Below, piece by piece: positions 43,770 to 52,944 of a DNA stretch of 64,000 bases. Below the pieces are notes generated by a model that had not been told where the DNA came from, did no database searches, and was given only the letters and a program-made list of their open reading frames with translations. A program made the position numbers and the translations under genes. Source of the DNA: Pseudomonas cyclaminis (lineage in GTDB: Bacteria > Pseudomonadota > Gammaproteobacteria > Pseudomonadales > Pseudomonadaceae); NCBI RefSeq assembly GCF_015163715.1, contig NZ_JADDUM010000066.1:1-64000 (forward strand), written 5' to 3'. Position 1 is the stretch's first letter. Every line of letters begins with the position of its first letter.

Positions 43770-43927
43770 CGGCTTCTAATCGGCATTCCAACGTATCGGT
43801 ACTACGCAGTTTTTTCCAAACTATCCGGGATTTTCCTGGCTATCTCTGCGCTCGAATAAAAGCTATGCCGATCACAAATCGTTGAGCTTAATCAGAGGAA
43901 GATTCTCGAAGGCTAATGGAGGGGCAT

Positions 43928-43957
43928 AAAAAAACCGGAACCCTTATCAGATTCCGG
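43928..43957 (-). terminator. Rho-independent terminator of the ABC-transporter operon
   Basis: CCGGAA / TTCCGG stem with an 11-base loop. On the minus strand it is followed by seven T (A-run at 43928-43934 on the plus strand). It ends the minus-strand operon whose last gene stops at 44085. The rest of 43770-44084 shows nothing recognisable. Confidence 0.75.
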
Positions 43958-44084
43958 CCTTCCCCGATGCGCAGGGATTAGTCAAATTTTCTAGCTAGAC
44001 CACATAACGGACATTCATCGGGATTGAGTTTTCAAGTGGACAACTCATCGTTCAAGAAGATTTCCGCGCAACAACTCACCACGC

Positions 44085-44918
44085 TCAAGGCAAGGGATCG
44101 AACTTCAAGTCGCTAAGGCTCTGCACTTTGTCCTCACGCACCATTTTGTAGGCTGTGTTCGGGCCAATCCAGCGGTCCCAGATCGCATCGATCTCCCCGG
44201 CTTTTTCCATCGACGCCAGCGATTCGTTGACCTTGGCCAGAAACGCTGGCTCATCCCGGCGCATGCCCGCGCCAATCGGTTCCAGCGCCATCGGCTCCTT
44301 GGCCAGTGCCAGTTCGACACCACTTTCCTTGGCCTGACCGACCAGTTTCAACGCGGTCATGGTGTTGGTCACCAGGCCCACGACCTTGTTTTGCTGCAAG
44401 GCCATGTAGGCCGAGCCGGTGTCCTGGAATGTTACCGGCGTGGCCCCGGCGATACGGATCGACTGCTCGGACGTCGAGCCTTTGGTGGAGCTGATGCGTT
44501 TGTCCTTGAAGAAGCTTTTCGGTTGATCGGCGTTGACCGCGCGCACCACCAGGGTTTCCTTGGCGATGTAGTACGGATCGCTGAACTGGATCTGTTCGGC
44601 GCGGGTCTTGGTGTAGGCCAGGTTGGCGAAGATCACATCGACGCGCCCCATTTTCACCTCAGGAATCCGTGCTTCCACCGACAGCGGCTTGAGCTCCAGT
44701 TCAACGCCCATGGTCTTGGCCAGGGCCTTGCACAAATCGACGTCCATGCCCACCAGTTCGCGGGTTTTCGGATCAGGCGCCGAGAACGGCGGCACGTCGG
44801 CGTAGACACCGCAGCTCAATGACTGCTTGGCCATGATGTCGCTCAATTGATCGGCCTGGGCGACCGCAACAGCCAAAGGACCTAACGCCAGCGTGACTAA
44901 CAGATGCTTCATACGCAT
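44085..44918 (-). CDS. ABC transporter substrate-binding protein, polar amino acid type
   Basis: 277 residues with a signal peptide (MRMKHLLVTLALGPLAVAVA) and a family-3 periplasmic binding fold: LSCGVYADVPPFSAPDPKTR, LVGMDVDLCKALAKTMGVEL, VDVIFANLAYTKTRAEQIQF, SDPYYIAKETLVV and a C-terminal DAIWDRWIG. It captures an amino acid or analogue and delivers it to the permease pair. Start 44918 has GGAG 7 bases upstream; a longer frame to 44978 lacks a normal signal peptide. Confidence 0.85.
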   Translation of the reverse strand: MRMKHLLVTLALGPLAVAVAQADQLSDIMAKQSLSCGVYADVPPFSAPDPKTRELVGMDVDLCKALAKTMGVELELKPLSVEARIPEVKMGRVDVIFANLAYTKTRAEQIQFSDPYYIAKETLVVRAVNADQPKSFFKDKRISSTKGSTSEQSIRIAGATPVTFQDTGSAYMALQQNKVVGLVTNTMTALKLVGQAKESGVELALAKEPMALEPIGAGMRRDEPAFLAKVNESLASMEKAGEIDAIWDRWIGPNTAYKMVREDKVQSLSDLKFDPLP

Positions 44919-44974
44919 GGAAAAACTCCGGGGATGGGAAAGTCGAATGGCAGAGCAACCAAAACCGCTGCGGC

Positions 44975-45712
44975 TCAATGAGCCCGCAGGTCGGCGATAA
45001 AGCGTTGCGCGCGCGGGTGCGCGGGCTGATTGAAGAAGCTCTCGGGCGTGCTCTTTTCCAGAATCTGACCCGCGTCCATAAACCAGATGGTGTCGGCGAC
45101 TTCACGGGCAAAGTTCATCTCGTGGGTCACGCACATCATGGTCATGCCCTCCTTGGCCAAGCCTTTCATCACACTCAGCACTTCGCCGACCATTTCCGGG
45201 TCCAGCGCACTGGTGGGTTCATCGAACAACATCACTGGCGGCTCCATCGCCAGCGCCCGGGCGATTGCCACCCGCTGCTGTTGACCGCCGGACAACTGCG
45301 CCGGATAGGCCCCGGCCTTGTGGGCCAGCCCGACCCGATCCAGCAATTGCATGGCCTGTTGTTTGGCAGCCGAACCTTTCAGGTTGCGGATTTTGCTCGG
45401 CGCCAGGGTGATGTTTTCCAGCACTGACAGGTGCGGAAACAGGTTGAAACTCTGGAACACAAAACCCACCCGGCTGCGCAGTCGGTTGATATGAGCATCG
45501 GTGCCGTGGACGTCCTGGCCGTCGAACAGGATCTGGCCTTTCTGAATGTCTTCCAGGCGATTGACCGTGCGGATCAACGTCGACTTGCCGGACCCTGACG
45601 GGCCGCACAACACCACCACTTCACCGGGTTTCACCTCGGCGGTGATGTCGGTCAGTGCGTGGTACTCGCCGTACCATTTGTTGATGTTAGAAAACATGAT
45701 CATTGGATGCAT
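44975..45712 (-). CDS. ABC transporter ATP-binding protein, polar amino acid type
   Basis: 245 residues: Walker [10 protein letters not shown], signature [16 protein letters not shown], Walker [15 protein letters not shown], and the switch His in [14 protein letters not shown]. GlnQ/GltL-type ATPase driving uptake with the two permeases upstream. Start 45712 (MHPMIMFSN) has AGAGGG 8 bases upstream. Confidence 0.9.
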   Translation of the reverse strand: MHPMIMFSNINKWYGEYHALTDITAEVKPGEVVVLCGPSGSGKSTLIRTVNRLEDIQKGQILFDGQDVHGTDAHINRLRSRVGFVFQSFNLFPHLSVLENITLAPSKIRNLKGSAAKQQAMQLLDRVGLAHKAGAYPAQLSGGQQQRVAIARALAMEPPVMLFDEPTSALDPEMVGEVLSVMKGLAKEGMTMMCVTHEMNFAREVADTIWFMDAGQILEKSTPESFFNQPAHPRAQRFIADLRAH

Positions 45713-45726
45713 GGACGCAACCCTCT

Positions 45727-46470
45727 TCAATTATCGATGGCCAGCAAGGGGTCGGCAGCCAGGGCCGGACCGCCGTTGCCCAGACGCTTGCGAGCGATAC
45801 GGCGCTCCACCCAGCCGGCCAGATGGGTCAGGCCAAAACAGAGCAGGTAGTAGATGATCGCCAGGATAAAAAACACCTGAAACGGCTTGGTCAGTAACTG
45901 GTTATTGACCTGGTTGGCAGCGAAGGTCACTTCCTGGACATTGATCACATAGCCCAGCGAGGTTTCCTTGATGATCGAGATGAACTGGCTGATCAGGCTG
46001 GGCATCGCGTTGTAGAGCGCTTGTGGCAAGATCACCCAGATCGTCGTGCGCAGGTAACCGAGGCCGAGTGCGCGGGACGCTTCGTACTGACCCGGCGGTA
46101 ACGCCTGGATGCCGCCACGAATGATTTCGCACAGGTAGGCGCTCTGGTAGATCACCAATGTGCAGAGCATGGTGACGAACCCGGTGATGTTGTGGCCGAT
46201 CAGCAATGGCACCAAGAAGTAGGTCCAGAAAATCACCATCAGCAGCGGAATACCCCGCAGCACGTACACCCAGACCGTGGCCGCCCAACGCAGGCCCTTC
46301 CACGGCGAAACCCGAGCCAGCGCCAGCAGCAAACCAAACGGGAATGCCAACAACAGCGACAGCGCCGCCAGAATCAAGGTGCTGGCCAAACCACCCAGCG
46401 GGCCGTGCGGGTACTGGCCGATCAGAAACAGCGTCCAGTTGTTTTGCACAATCGAGAAGAGATCGAACAT
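45727..46470 (-). CDS. ABC transporter permease, polar amino acid type (second)
   Basis: 247 residues, HisM/GlnP-type permease with about five membrane segments ([20 protein letters not shown]) and the EAA loop ([20 protein letters not shown]) that contacts the ATPase. It pairs with the permease at 46477; 14 bp before the ATPase gene. Confidence 0.9.
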   Translation of the reverse strand: MFDLFSIVQNNWTLFLIGQYPHGPLGGLASTLILAALSLLLAFPFGLLLALARVSPWKGLRWAATVWVYVLRGIPLLMVIFWTYFLVPLLIGHNITGFVTMLCTLVIYQSAYLCEIIRGGIQALPPGQYEASRALGLGYLRTTIWVILPQALYNAMPSLISQFISIIKETSLGYVINVQEVTFAANQVNNQLLTKPFQVFFILAIIYYLLCFGLTHLAGWVERRIARKRLGNGGPALAADPLLAIDN

Positions 46471-46476
46471 GCTCGT

Positions 46477-47178
46477 CTACCTCGCCAGCGCTTTGTTGAA
46501 GCGTCGCGCCAACAGCGCGCCGAGCCCCATCAACAGCAGTGAAAAGACCAGGTAGAACACCGTGGCGACCAGGTAGGACTCGAACGTGCGGAAGGTGTAG
46601 TTCTCGACTTCGCGGGTGACGTAGGTCAGTTCCACCACCCCGATGGCCATGGCCAGGCTGGTGTTCTTGAACAACAGCACCGTGTGGTTAATCAGCGATG
46701 GCAGGCAATTACGCACGCCTTGCGGCAGGATCACGTAGCGCATCGAACGCACATAACCCAGCCCCAGCGCTCGGGACGCTTCGGTCTGCCCAGCCGGTAT
46801 GGCGCGCAGGCCACTGCGGATGTCTTCACAAAAATACGCCGCCTGACACAAACCCAAGGCAATCACCGAGAACAGGTATTCAGTGCTGTAGTTCGCCAGC
46901 CACAGCTGAGTGGATTCGCTCAGCAGCGTCGGCACACCGAAGTACCAAAGCATCAATTGCACCAGCGTCGGCACGTTGCGGTGATAGGACACGTAACCCG
47001 CCACCAGACGATCGGCGAGCTTGTTGCCCGTCAGGCGCACGGTCACCAGCAACAGCGCGAGGGCCATCGCCAACAGCCAGGCGAACAGCGCCAGCTGCAG
47101 AGTTGTTTCGATGCCCTTGACGATCAGCTCGGCATATTCGCCTTGCAGAACCGCGGCCAAATCGAAGTCATGCTTCAT
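46477..47178 (-). CDS. ABC transporter permease, polar amino acid type (first)
   Basis: 233 residues: LQLALFAWLLAMALALLLVT, PTLVQLMLWYFGVPTLL and the EAA loop [20 protein letters not shown]. Partner of the second permease, 6 bp away. The ATG at 47178 has AGGG 7 bases upstream; a TTG two codons earlier is less likely. Confidence 0.9.
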   Translation of the reverse strand: MKHDFDLAAVLQGEYAELIVKGIETTLQLALFAWLLAMALALLLVTVRLTGNKLADRLVAGYVSYHRNVPTLVQLMLWYFGVPTLLSESTQLWLANYSTEYLFSVIALGLCQAAYFCEDIRSGLRAIPAGQTEASRALGLGYVRSMRYVILPQGVRNCLPSLINHTVLLFKNTSLAMAIGVVELTYVTREVENYTFRTFESYLVATVFYLVFSLLLMGLGALLARRFNKALAR

Positions 47179-47297
47179 GGTCAATCCCTACGGGCATTGG
47201 GCTAGGGCAGAAATAAAATGCGTCTGGCGAGCCATGACGTGGGTACCGCATGACGGATTGATCCGTTCTTCTGGGGGCGTCCGTTGCAGGGAAAATC

Positions 47298-48050
47298 TCA
47301 GCCCTGATAATCCTGCGGGCGAGCCGTGGAAAGACCGCCGGGCACTTGCAGGGTCGGGGTGATTTCCATGTGCCCGACGTTGACCGCAATCGGCGCGGCA
47401 ATGGCAAACGCGATGGCGTCGGCGATGTCCTTGGCCTGTGGCAGCTCGAAACCTTCGACGAAGCGCTTGTAGGTCTCTTCGGAGTCGCCGTGAACGTGGG
47501 CGAAAATGTCGGTGGCGACGCGCCCCGGACAGATCTCGGTGACCCGAACCCGCTTGCCGAAGGCATCGATGCGCAATTGCCGAGACAGCATGCTCACGGC
47601 GGCTTTCGTCGCGTGGTACGTGGAGTTGCCGCCGAAGTTGTACGCGGCAGCAATCGAACTGATGTTGATGATGTGGCCGCAGTCGCGTTCAACCATCCCC
47701 GGCAACGCCAGGCGCGCCAGGTGCAGGACCGCCCGCAGGTTGACGTCGATCAGCAAGTCGATGCCTTCGGCGTCCGCCTTGAGAATCGAACCCGGTTTAT
47801 CGACCCCGGCGTTGTTTACCAGAATGTCGAACTGCTGGGTTTCGAACAGACGGGTCAACCCGGCCAGGTCGGTGACATCGATGGCATGTGCGATACAGCC
47901 GGTTTTAGCCGCCACTTCTTGCAGCTTGTCGGCGCTGCGAGCCAAGGCATGGACCTGCACGCCTTCCTGACACAGGCGCTCGACGACGGCGGCGCCAATC
48001 CCGGAAGAAGCGCCGGTCACCAGCGCGGTTTTGTAATCTGAAAATGGCAT
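47298..48050 (-). CDS. SDR-family oxidoreductase
   Basis: 250 residues of a classical short-chain dehydrogenase: TALVTGASSGIGAAVVERLC (cofactor motif), LVNNAGVDKPG, catalytic Ser in INISSIAAAYNFGG, and YHATKAAV with Tyr and Lys. The family includes serine/3-hydroxy acid dehydrogenases. It heads the operon with the ABC transporter, so it probably acts on the imported compound. A conserved regulatory site lies about 104 bp upstream at 48154-48168. Confidence 0.85.
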   Translation of the reverse strand: MPFSDYKTALVTGASSGIGAAVVERLCQEGVQVHALARSADKLQEVAAKTGCIAHAIDVTDLAGLTRLFETQQFDILVNNAGVDKPGSILKADAEGIDLLIDVNLRAVLHLARLALPGMVERDCGHIINISSIAAAYNFGGNSTYHATKAAVSMLSRQLRIDAFGKRVRVTEICPGRVATDIFAHVHGDSEETYKRFVEGFELPQAKDIADAIAFAIAAPIAVNVGHMEITPTLQVPGGLSTARPQDYQG

Positions 48051-48153
48051 GGATCTGTCCTCGTATTACGTGTGCGGATCACTCGGTGATCGCGATGACT
48101 TCGACTCTATCCATCCCTGAAGCCGTGGACCAAGACGGAATGACTGTGTGGCA

Positions 48154-48168
48154 ATAAGCCCTGCTTAT
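48154..48168. promoter_or_regulatory. LysR-type site ATA-N9-TAT, SDR/ABC operon
   Basis: ATAAGCCCTGCTTAT, a perfect palindrome (ATAAGC-N3-GCTTAT), 104-118 bp upstream of the SDR start. It is one of four similar sites in the block (also 52924, 53954, 54059). ATA-N9-TAT is the pattern bound by Nac-type LysR regulators. Confidence 0.65.
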
Positions 48169-48181
48169 GACCGTGCAACCG

Positions 48182-48952
48182 TTACGCCAACAGCTGCGAA
48201 ATTGGCGTGATACAGCCGCCCGCCAGCTCGATTTCTCGACGGATGGTGCGGGCCAGCTCCACCGCGCCAGGGGTATCGCCGTGCAACAGGATCGAATGCG
48301 CCGGCACCGCGATGTGCTTGCCGTTGAGAGTGGTCACGGTGCCCTCCTCCAGCAACTGTCGAACCCGTTGCAACACGGCCGCCGGTTCCTTGATCACCGA
48401 GCCCGGCACCTTGCGCGGCACCAGCAGGCAGTCGTCGTCGTAGGCGCGGTCGGCCAGAAACGTCGTGGCGACCCGCAACCCACATTTGTCAGCGGCGTTT
48501 TCGATGGCCCGACTGCTCGATGAGCTGATAATCAGCGTCGAATCGAACGCCGCCACCGCACAGACCAAGGGTTCGGCCAGCGCCGCGTCGGCTGCGACCA
48601 TGTTGCCCAGCGCCCCGTGAAAACTCATGTGGGTCATGCGATGGCCATTGACCGCCGCCATACCGGCCAGCGCACCGAGCTGATACACCACGTAGGTCGC
48701 CAGTTCCTTGAGCTCGATGTTCATCTGTCGCCGGCCAAAACCCATCAAATCGGGGAAGCCCACATGGGCGCCCAGATCGATGCCGCCGGCCTTGGCCAGG
48801 CGCACGGTGTTATCCATGATCAGCGGATCACCGGCATGGAAACCGCACGCCACGTTGGCCGATGAGATCAGGCTCATCAACGCTTCATCTTCACCCATGC
48901 GCCAGGGACCGAAGCCCTCGCCCAGATCAGCGTTCAAATCAATCTTCATCAC
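48182..48952 (-). CDS. pxpA: LamB/YcsF-family protein, 5-oxoprolinase subunit A-like
   Basis: 256 residues: MKIDLNADLGEGFGPWRMGE, SSANVACGFHAGDPLIMDNT, GIDLGAHVGFPDLMGFGRRQ, ILLHGDTPGAVELARTIR. This is the PxpA/YcsF family; with PxpB and PxpC it forms the ATP-dependent bacterial 5-oxoprolinase that opens the lactam of pyroglutamate. It is the last gene of the accB-accC-pxpB-pxpC operon, which suggests a related amide or lactam substrate. Confidence 0.85.
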   Translation of the reverse strand: MMKIDLNADLGEGFGPWRMGEDEALMSLISSANVACGFHAGDPLIMDNTVRLAKAGGIDLGAHVGFPDLMGFGRRQMNIELKELATYVVYQLGALAGMAAVNGHRMTHMSFHGALGNMVAADAALAEPLVCAVAAFDSTLIISSSSSRAIENAADKCGLRVATTFLADRAYDDDCLLVPRKVPGSVIKEPAAVLQRVRQLLEEGTVTTLNGKHIAVPAHSILLHGDTPGAVELARTIRREIELAGGCITPISQLLA

Positions 48953-48965
48953 TTGCCCTCACTCG

Positions 48966-49369
48966 TCATGCCGCGTCCAGGCGCATGAACGCCTCGCCAA
49001 ATCCCACCGTCGTGCCACACGCCGTCAACACCGCCGCCAGCCGTCCGGCCTTCTGGCTGCGAATCGGCAACAGCAGATCGCCGACTTGCAGCAACGCGAC
49101 CAGTTGCCCTGGCTCCACCCGACTGCGACCGATACCAGCACCTCGCTCTGTTGCGGGTGCGTCAGCAGCAATCGGCCCAGACCGGGGGTCTTCAACAGCT
49201 GTTCATCGGGCGCCTTCAAAGCCTCTGGCGCCGTGATCTGAACCGGTTCCGCGACCTCGTCGACACAGCGCTTGAGCACCAAATGCAGCCCCGGACGACG
49301 GATTTCCGCGCCAGCCAGGTGGGTCTCCTTGAGCCACACCGCCAACTGGCGGATTTCCTGATTTGTCAT
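48966..49369 (-). pseudogene. Biotinyl-domain-like carrier protein, frameshifted, no biotin lysine
   Basis: MTNQEIRQLAVWLKETHLAG and then GLHLVLKRCVDEVAEPV, followed by a carrier-like domain. The frame breaks near 49130 (VSVAVGWSQG); in the correct frame it continues RVEPGQLVALLQVGDLLLPI, RSQKAGRLAAVLTACGTTVG and ends FGEAFMRLDAA just 14 bp before pxpA. A one-base deletion explains this. Where biotin carriers have MKM this protein has RSQK, so it is probably not biotinylated even when intact. Such carrier-like proteins accompany KipI/KipA genes in Pseudomonas; role unknown. Confidence 0.65.
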
Positions 49370-49381
49370 GTCTGAATGTCC

Positions 49382-50353
49382 TTAGCGCGAGGCTAGCCCG
49401 TGAAGGTTGACCAAGCGGCTGACCTCCGCGAGATAGCGCGAATTGTCTTCCCGGGCCGCGACGGCTTCGGCATAGCTGCATTCGATAAACCGCACTTTGC
49501 TGCCAATCGGCGCCTGGCCCAGACGCCATAGGTCGGCCTCGATCACGGTGCCGAATTTCGGATAACCGCCACTCGGTTGCGCGTCGCGCATCTGGATGAT
49601 CGGCTGGCCACCGTGGGGCACCTGAATCACGCCGGGGACGATGCCGTGGGAACGGACTTCCATCGGCGCCTTGGGCAAGATCGGCGCGCCTTCGAGCCGG
49701 TAGCCGTACCGGTTGCTCTGGGTCGTGACCTTCCACTCGCCAGCCCAGAACGCGGCACGGGATTCGTCCAGAAAGCACTCGTATTCAGCCGCAGGCAGTA
49801 CGCGCATCGCCGGCAATCCATCGCGTTGCAACGACAGCGCCTGACTCGGGGACACGACCCCAAAATCCGTTGGCAGCGCACTCATGCCGGGACGCAACGC
49901 CGAGATCCGGTCGCCCTGCTGCAAGGCCCGCCCCTGCAAACCACCGAACTCACCGCGCAACTGAGTGCTGCGTGAGCCGAGCACCTGCGGCACGTCGACA
50001 CCGCCGGCCAGACACAAGTAGGCGCGACTGCCGGAGGTGGGATAGCCGAGGCTCAGCACCTGGCCTTCCCGAGCCTGCGCCACCCAGAATGGCAACAATG
50101 GCTGACCGTCGAGGGTGGCTTCGCAAGCCGCACCGGTGAACGCGAACGCACAGTCCTGCGTAAACCGTACTTCGAATGGAAACAGCGGGATTTCGATCGC
50201 CGCCGCGTCCTCAGGATTACCCAGCAGCAGATTGCCCAACGCCAGCGCCAAATGGTCCATCGCGCCGGATGTCCCGACGCCGTAACCGAGGCTGCCAAAG
50301 CGGCCGAAGTCCTGCACCGTGGCCAAAGCGGTGGCCGATAAAATCTCGATCAT
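49382..50353 (-). CDS. pxpC: Biotin-dependent carboxyltransferase-like protein, 5-oxoprolinase subunit C
   Basis: 323 residues of the KipA/PxpC family: [100 protein letters not shown]. The same fold forms half of the carboxyltransferase domain of urea carboxylase. It overlaps pxpB by 4 bp. Confidence 0.85.
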   Translation of the reverse strand: MIEILSATALATVQDFGRFGSLGYGVGTSGAMDHLALALGNLLLGNPEDAAAIEIPLFPFEVRFTQDCAFAFTGAACEATLDGQPLLPFWVAQAREGQVLSLGYPTSGSRAYLCLAGGVDVPQVLGSRSTQLRGEFGGLQGRALQQGDRISALRPGMSALPTDFGVVSPSQALSLQRDGLPAMRVLPAAEYECFLDESRAAFWAGEWKVTTQSNRYGYRLEGAPILPKAPMEVRSHGIVPGVIQVPHGGQPIIQMRDAQPSGGYPKFGTVIEADLWRLGQAPIGSKVRFIECSYAEAVAAREDNSRYLAEVSRLVNLHGLASR

Positions 50354-51021
50354 CGAATGATCCTCTCGATGCGCAAACGCAACATGTCGCCCGGCCTGAG
50401 CATCGCCGGAGGGTTTTGGGTCGGGTCAAAAAAAGACATTTCAGTGCGGCCGATGGTGTTCCAGCCGCTGGGGCCGGCCGAGGCGGAGACGCCGGTCTGC
50501 ACCCCGCCAATCGACACCGAGCCGGCGGCAATGCTGATCACCGGCACTTGGCGTCGTGGCGTGGCCAGGCGCGAATCCATGCCACCGAGGTAGCAATAAC
50601 CCGGGTGGCTGCCCAAGGCGTACACCGGGTACAACGGCTCGCAATGCAGGTTGGCGATGGTCTCGATGTCCAGCCCGGTGTGCGCCACCACATCATTGAT
50701 GTGCGGGCCGAACTCGCCGCCGTAGACCACCGGCAATTCAACAATCCGACCTTCCAGTGGCAATGGCTGACTGACCTCCCACGCTTCCAGCAATCGCTCG
50801 CACAACCCATTGAGGTCACGCGGCGGCTTGATGAACGTCAGCATCAGGTTGTTCATGCCCGGGACCGCTTCGTGGATCTCGGCCCACTCCCCGGCCTGCA
50901 AGGCCAGGCTCCAAATGCGTTGTTGCGGTGCCAGATCGAGCTCGCCCGGCGCTTCGAATAACAAAGCCGTGGACCCCAGCAAGCTGATGTGCGGACGCGG
51001 CGAAACAGATGCTGTGTTCAT
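50350..51021 (-). CDS. pxpB: KipI/allophanate-hydrolase-subunit-1-like protein, 5-oxoprolinase subunit B
   Basis: 223 residues: [95 protein letters not shown]. Family KipI/PxpB, partner of PxpC and the other half of a urea-carboxylase-like carboxyltransferase domain. It overlaps accC by 4 bp. Confidence 0.85.
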   Translation of the reverse strand: MNTASVSPRPHISLLGSTALLFEAPGELDLAPQQRIWSLALQAGEWAEIHEAVPGMNNLMLTFIKPPRDLNGLCERLLEAWEVSQPLPLEGRIVELPVVYGGEFGPHINDVVAHTGLDIETIANLHCEPLYPVYALGSHPGYCYLGGMDSRLATPRRQVPVISIAAGSVSIGGVQTGVSASAGPSGWNTIGRTEMSFFDPTQNPPAMLRPGDMLRLRIERIIR

Positions 51022-52370
51022 GTCGGACTCCGTTGTTGCAGCCAGCGCTCCAGGTGATGAATGTCCACGCCACCGGCACAGAACGCCGGGTCTTCGAGAA
51101 TGTCGCGGTGCAAGGGGATATTGGTCGAGATGCCTTCCACGACCAGCTCACTCAGGGCGAGGCGCATCCGCGCCATCGCCTCATCGCGCGTCGCGCCGTG
51201 GGTGATGACCTTGGCCACCATTGAGTCGTAGTAAGGCGGTACTCGGTAACCGGTGGTGACGTGGGAATCGACCCGCACACCAAAACCACCGGGGACTTCC
51301 CAGCGTTGAATCAGCCCCGGCGTCGGCATAAAGGTGATCGGGTCTTCGGCGTTGATCCGGCATTCCAGCGAGTGGCCATTGAGCTGCACGTCCTGCTGAC
51401 GCAGCTCCAGCACTTCGCCGCGGGCCATGCGCAATTGCTGTTGGACGATATCGATGCCGGTGGTCATCTCCGTCACCGGGTGTTCGACTTGCAGGCGGGT
51501 GTTCATTTCGATGAAGAAAAACTCACCGTCCTCGTACAAAAATTCGAAGGTGCCGACGCCGCGATAGCCGATCTGCCGGCACGCGGCGGCACAGCGTTCA
51601 CCGACCTTGGCGATCAGTTCCGGATCAATGCCCGGCGCCGGCGCTTCCTCGAGGACTTTCTGGTGCCGACGCTGCAACGAGCAATCGCGGCAACCCAGCC
51701 AGATCGCGTGGCCATGGGCATCGCATAACACCTGGATTTCGACATGCCGTGGATGGCCGAGAAACTTCTCGATGTAGAGTTCCGGATTGCCGAAAGCCAA
51801 CCGCGCTTCTTCACGGGTCAGGGCGATGGCGTCGAGCAATTCGCTCTCTTCCTTCACCACGCGCATGCCACGACCACCACCGCCGCCGGCGGCTTTGACG
51901 ATCACCGGGTAACCGATTTCACGGGCAATCGCCTGGATGCTGGCATCGTCAGTCGGCATTACCGAATCCGGCCCTGGCACGCAGGGCACGCCGGCTTCGC
52001 GCATCGCCCGTTTGGCCGCGACCTTGTCGCCCATGGTGCGAATACAGGCCGTGCTCGGCCCGATGAAGGTCAGCCCCGCATTTTCGATACGTTCAGCAAA
52101 CCCGGCGTTCTCCGACAGAAAACCGTAACCCGGATGAATCGCTTGCGCGCCACTGACCTTGGCCGCGAACAGCAGCGCTGCCTGGTTCAAGTAACTCTGG
52201 CTGGGTGACGCCGGCCCGATGCACAGGGCCTGATCGGCGTTTTGCACATACTGTGCGTGGCGATCGGCCTCGGAGTGCACGACCACGGTTTGTATCCCAA
52301 GGCCGCGGCAGGCACGCTGAATGCGCAGGGCGATTTCGCCACGGTTGGCGATCAGCACTTTGTCGAACAT
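51018..52370 (-). CDS. accC: Biotin carboxylase (AccC-like)
   Basis: 450 residues: [20 protein letters not shown], the ATP-grasp loop [53 protein letters not shown] (catalytic Glu and Arg). It carboxylates biotin on the carrier with ATP and bicarbonate. Fused by overlap to pxpB, it probably serves the Pxp-type carboxyltransferase rather than fatty-acid synthesis. Start 52370 has AGGTGA 7 bases upstream. Confidence 0.9.
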   Translation of the reverse strand: MFDKVLIANRGEIALRIQRACRGLGIQTVVVHSEADRHAQYVQNADQALCIGPASPSQSYLNQAALLFAAKVSGAQAIHPGYGFLSENAGFAERIENAGLTFIGPSTACIRTMGDKVAAKRAMREAGVPCVPGPDSVMPTDDASIQAIAREIGYPVIVKAAGGGGGRGMRVVKEESELLDAIALTREEARLAFGNPELYIEKFLGHPRHVEIQVLCDAHGHAIWLGCRDCSLQRRHQKVLEEAPAPGIDPELIAKVGERCAAACRQIGYRGVGTFEFLYEDGEFFFIEMNTRLQVEHPVTEMTTGIDIVQQQLRMARGEVLELRQQDVQLNGHSLECRINAEDPITFMPTPGLIQRWEVPGGFGVRVDSHVTTGYRVPPYYDSMVAKVITHGATRDEAMARMRLALSELVVEGISTNIPLHRDILEDPAFCAGGVDIHHLERWLQQRSPT

Positions 52371-52401
52371 TGAATTCACCTGAAAGAGGATGGGCTTTGG
52401 A

Positions 52402-52830
52402 TCAGCCGAGACGGAACAGCGACTGTCCGGCTTCGACTTCGGCGCCACTCTGGGCAAGGATCGCGGTGACCTGACCGGCGATTTTGGCCTTGACCGGGTG
52501 GAACATTTTCATCGCCTCGAGGACCGCCAGGGTTTGCCCTGCTTCGACCTGATCGCCGACAGCAACAAACGGTGCTTCCCCTGCGGCGGGCGTCAGATGC
52601 AGGACGCCATACAGGCTGGCCTTTATCTCGGTAGCGGCCATCGCCGGGGTGCCTGACGTGGGCAAATCCGCGGTCGGTGTCGGCGAAGGCTCAGCCATCG
52701 ACTCGGTCGTCACGACCTTCCCGGCCTGCTTGAAAAGGCGAATCGTACTGTCGCCTTCGGTCAGACTCAGTTCGAGCAGATCGGATTCGGCGAGCAAATC
52801 GATCAACCCCTTGATGCGTTCTGAATCCAT
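52402..52830 (-). CDS. accB: Biotin carboxyl carrier protein (AccB-like)
   Basis: 142 residues: an N-terminal helical thumb-like part ([20 protein letters not shown]), a Pro/Thr-rich linker and the biotinyl domain with the biotinylated Lys in [19 protein letters not shown]. It carries carboxybiotin between AccC and the carboxyltransferase. First gene of the accB-accC-pxpBC-carrier-pxpA operon. A longer frame to 52893 has no better ribosome site and adds unconserved residues. Confidence 0.9.
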   Translation of the reverse strand: MDSERIKGLIDLLAESDLLELSLTEGDSTIRLFKQAGKVVTTESMAEPSPTPTADLPTSGTPAMAATEIKASLYGVLHLTPAAGEAPFVAVGDQVEAGQTLAVLEAMKMFHPVKAKIAGQVTAILAQSGAEVEAGQSLFRLG

Positions 52831-52923
52831 GCGTGGGCCCCTGCCTGTCGAGCGTGTCTGAGTGGATAGGGTCAATGTAGCGACCCCGTCCAACGGCTAC
52901 CAAGACGCTTTGGCTTTGGGGTG

Positions 52924-52938
52924 ATAAGCCGTCCTTAT
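52924..52938. promoter_or_regulatory. LysR-type site ATA-N9-TAT, accB operon
   Basis: ATAAGCCGTCCTTAT, 94-108 bp upstream of the accB start. Same layout and near-identical sequence to the site before the SDR operon. Confidence 0.65.
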
Positions 52939-52944
52939 GACCGT

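Noticed and set aside
51018..52830. accB/accC as the housekeeping acetyl-CoA carboxylase genes
   Set aside because: They are in one overlapping operon with pxpB, pxpC and pxpA and share the block's LysR-type site.
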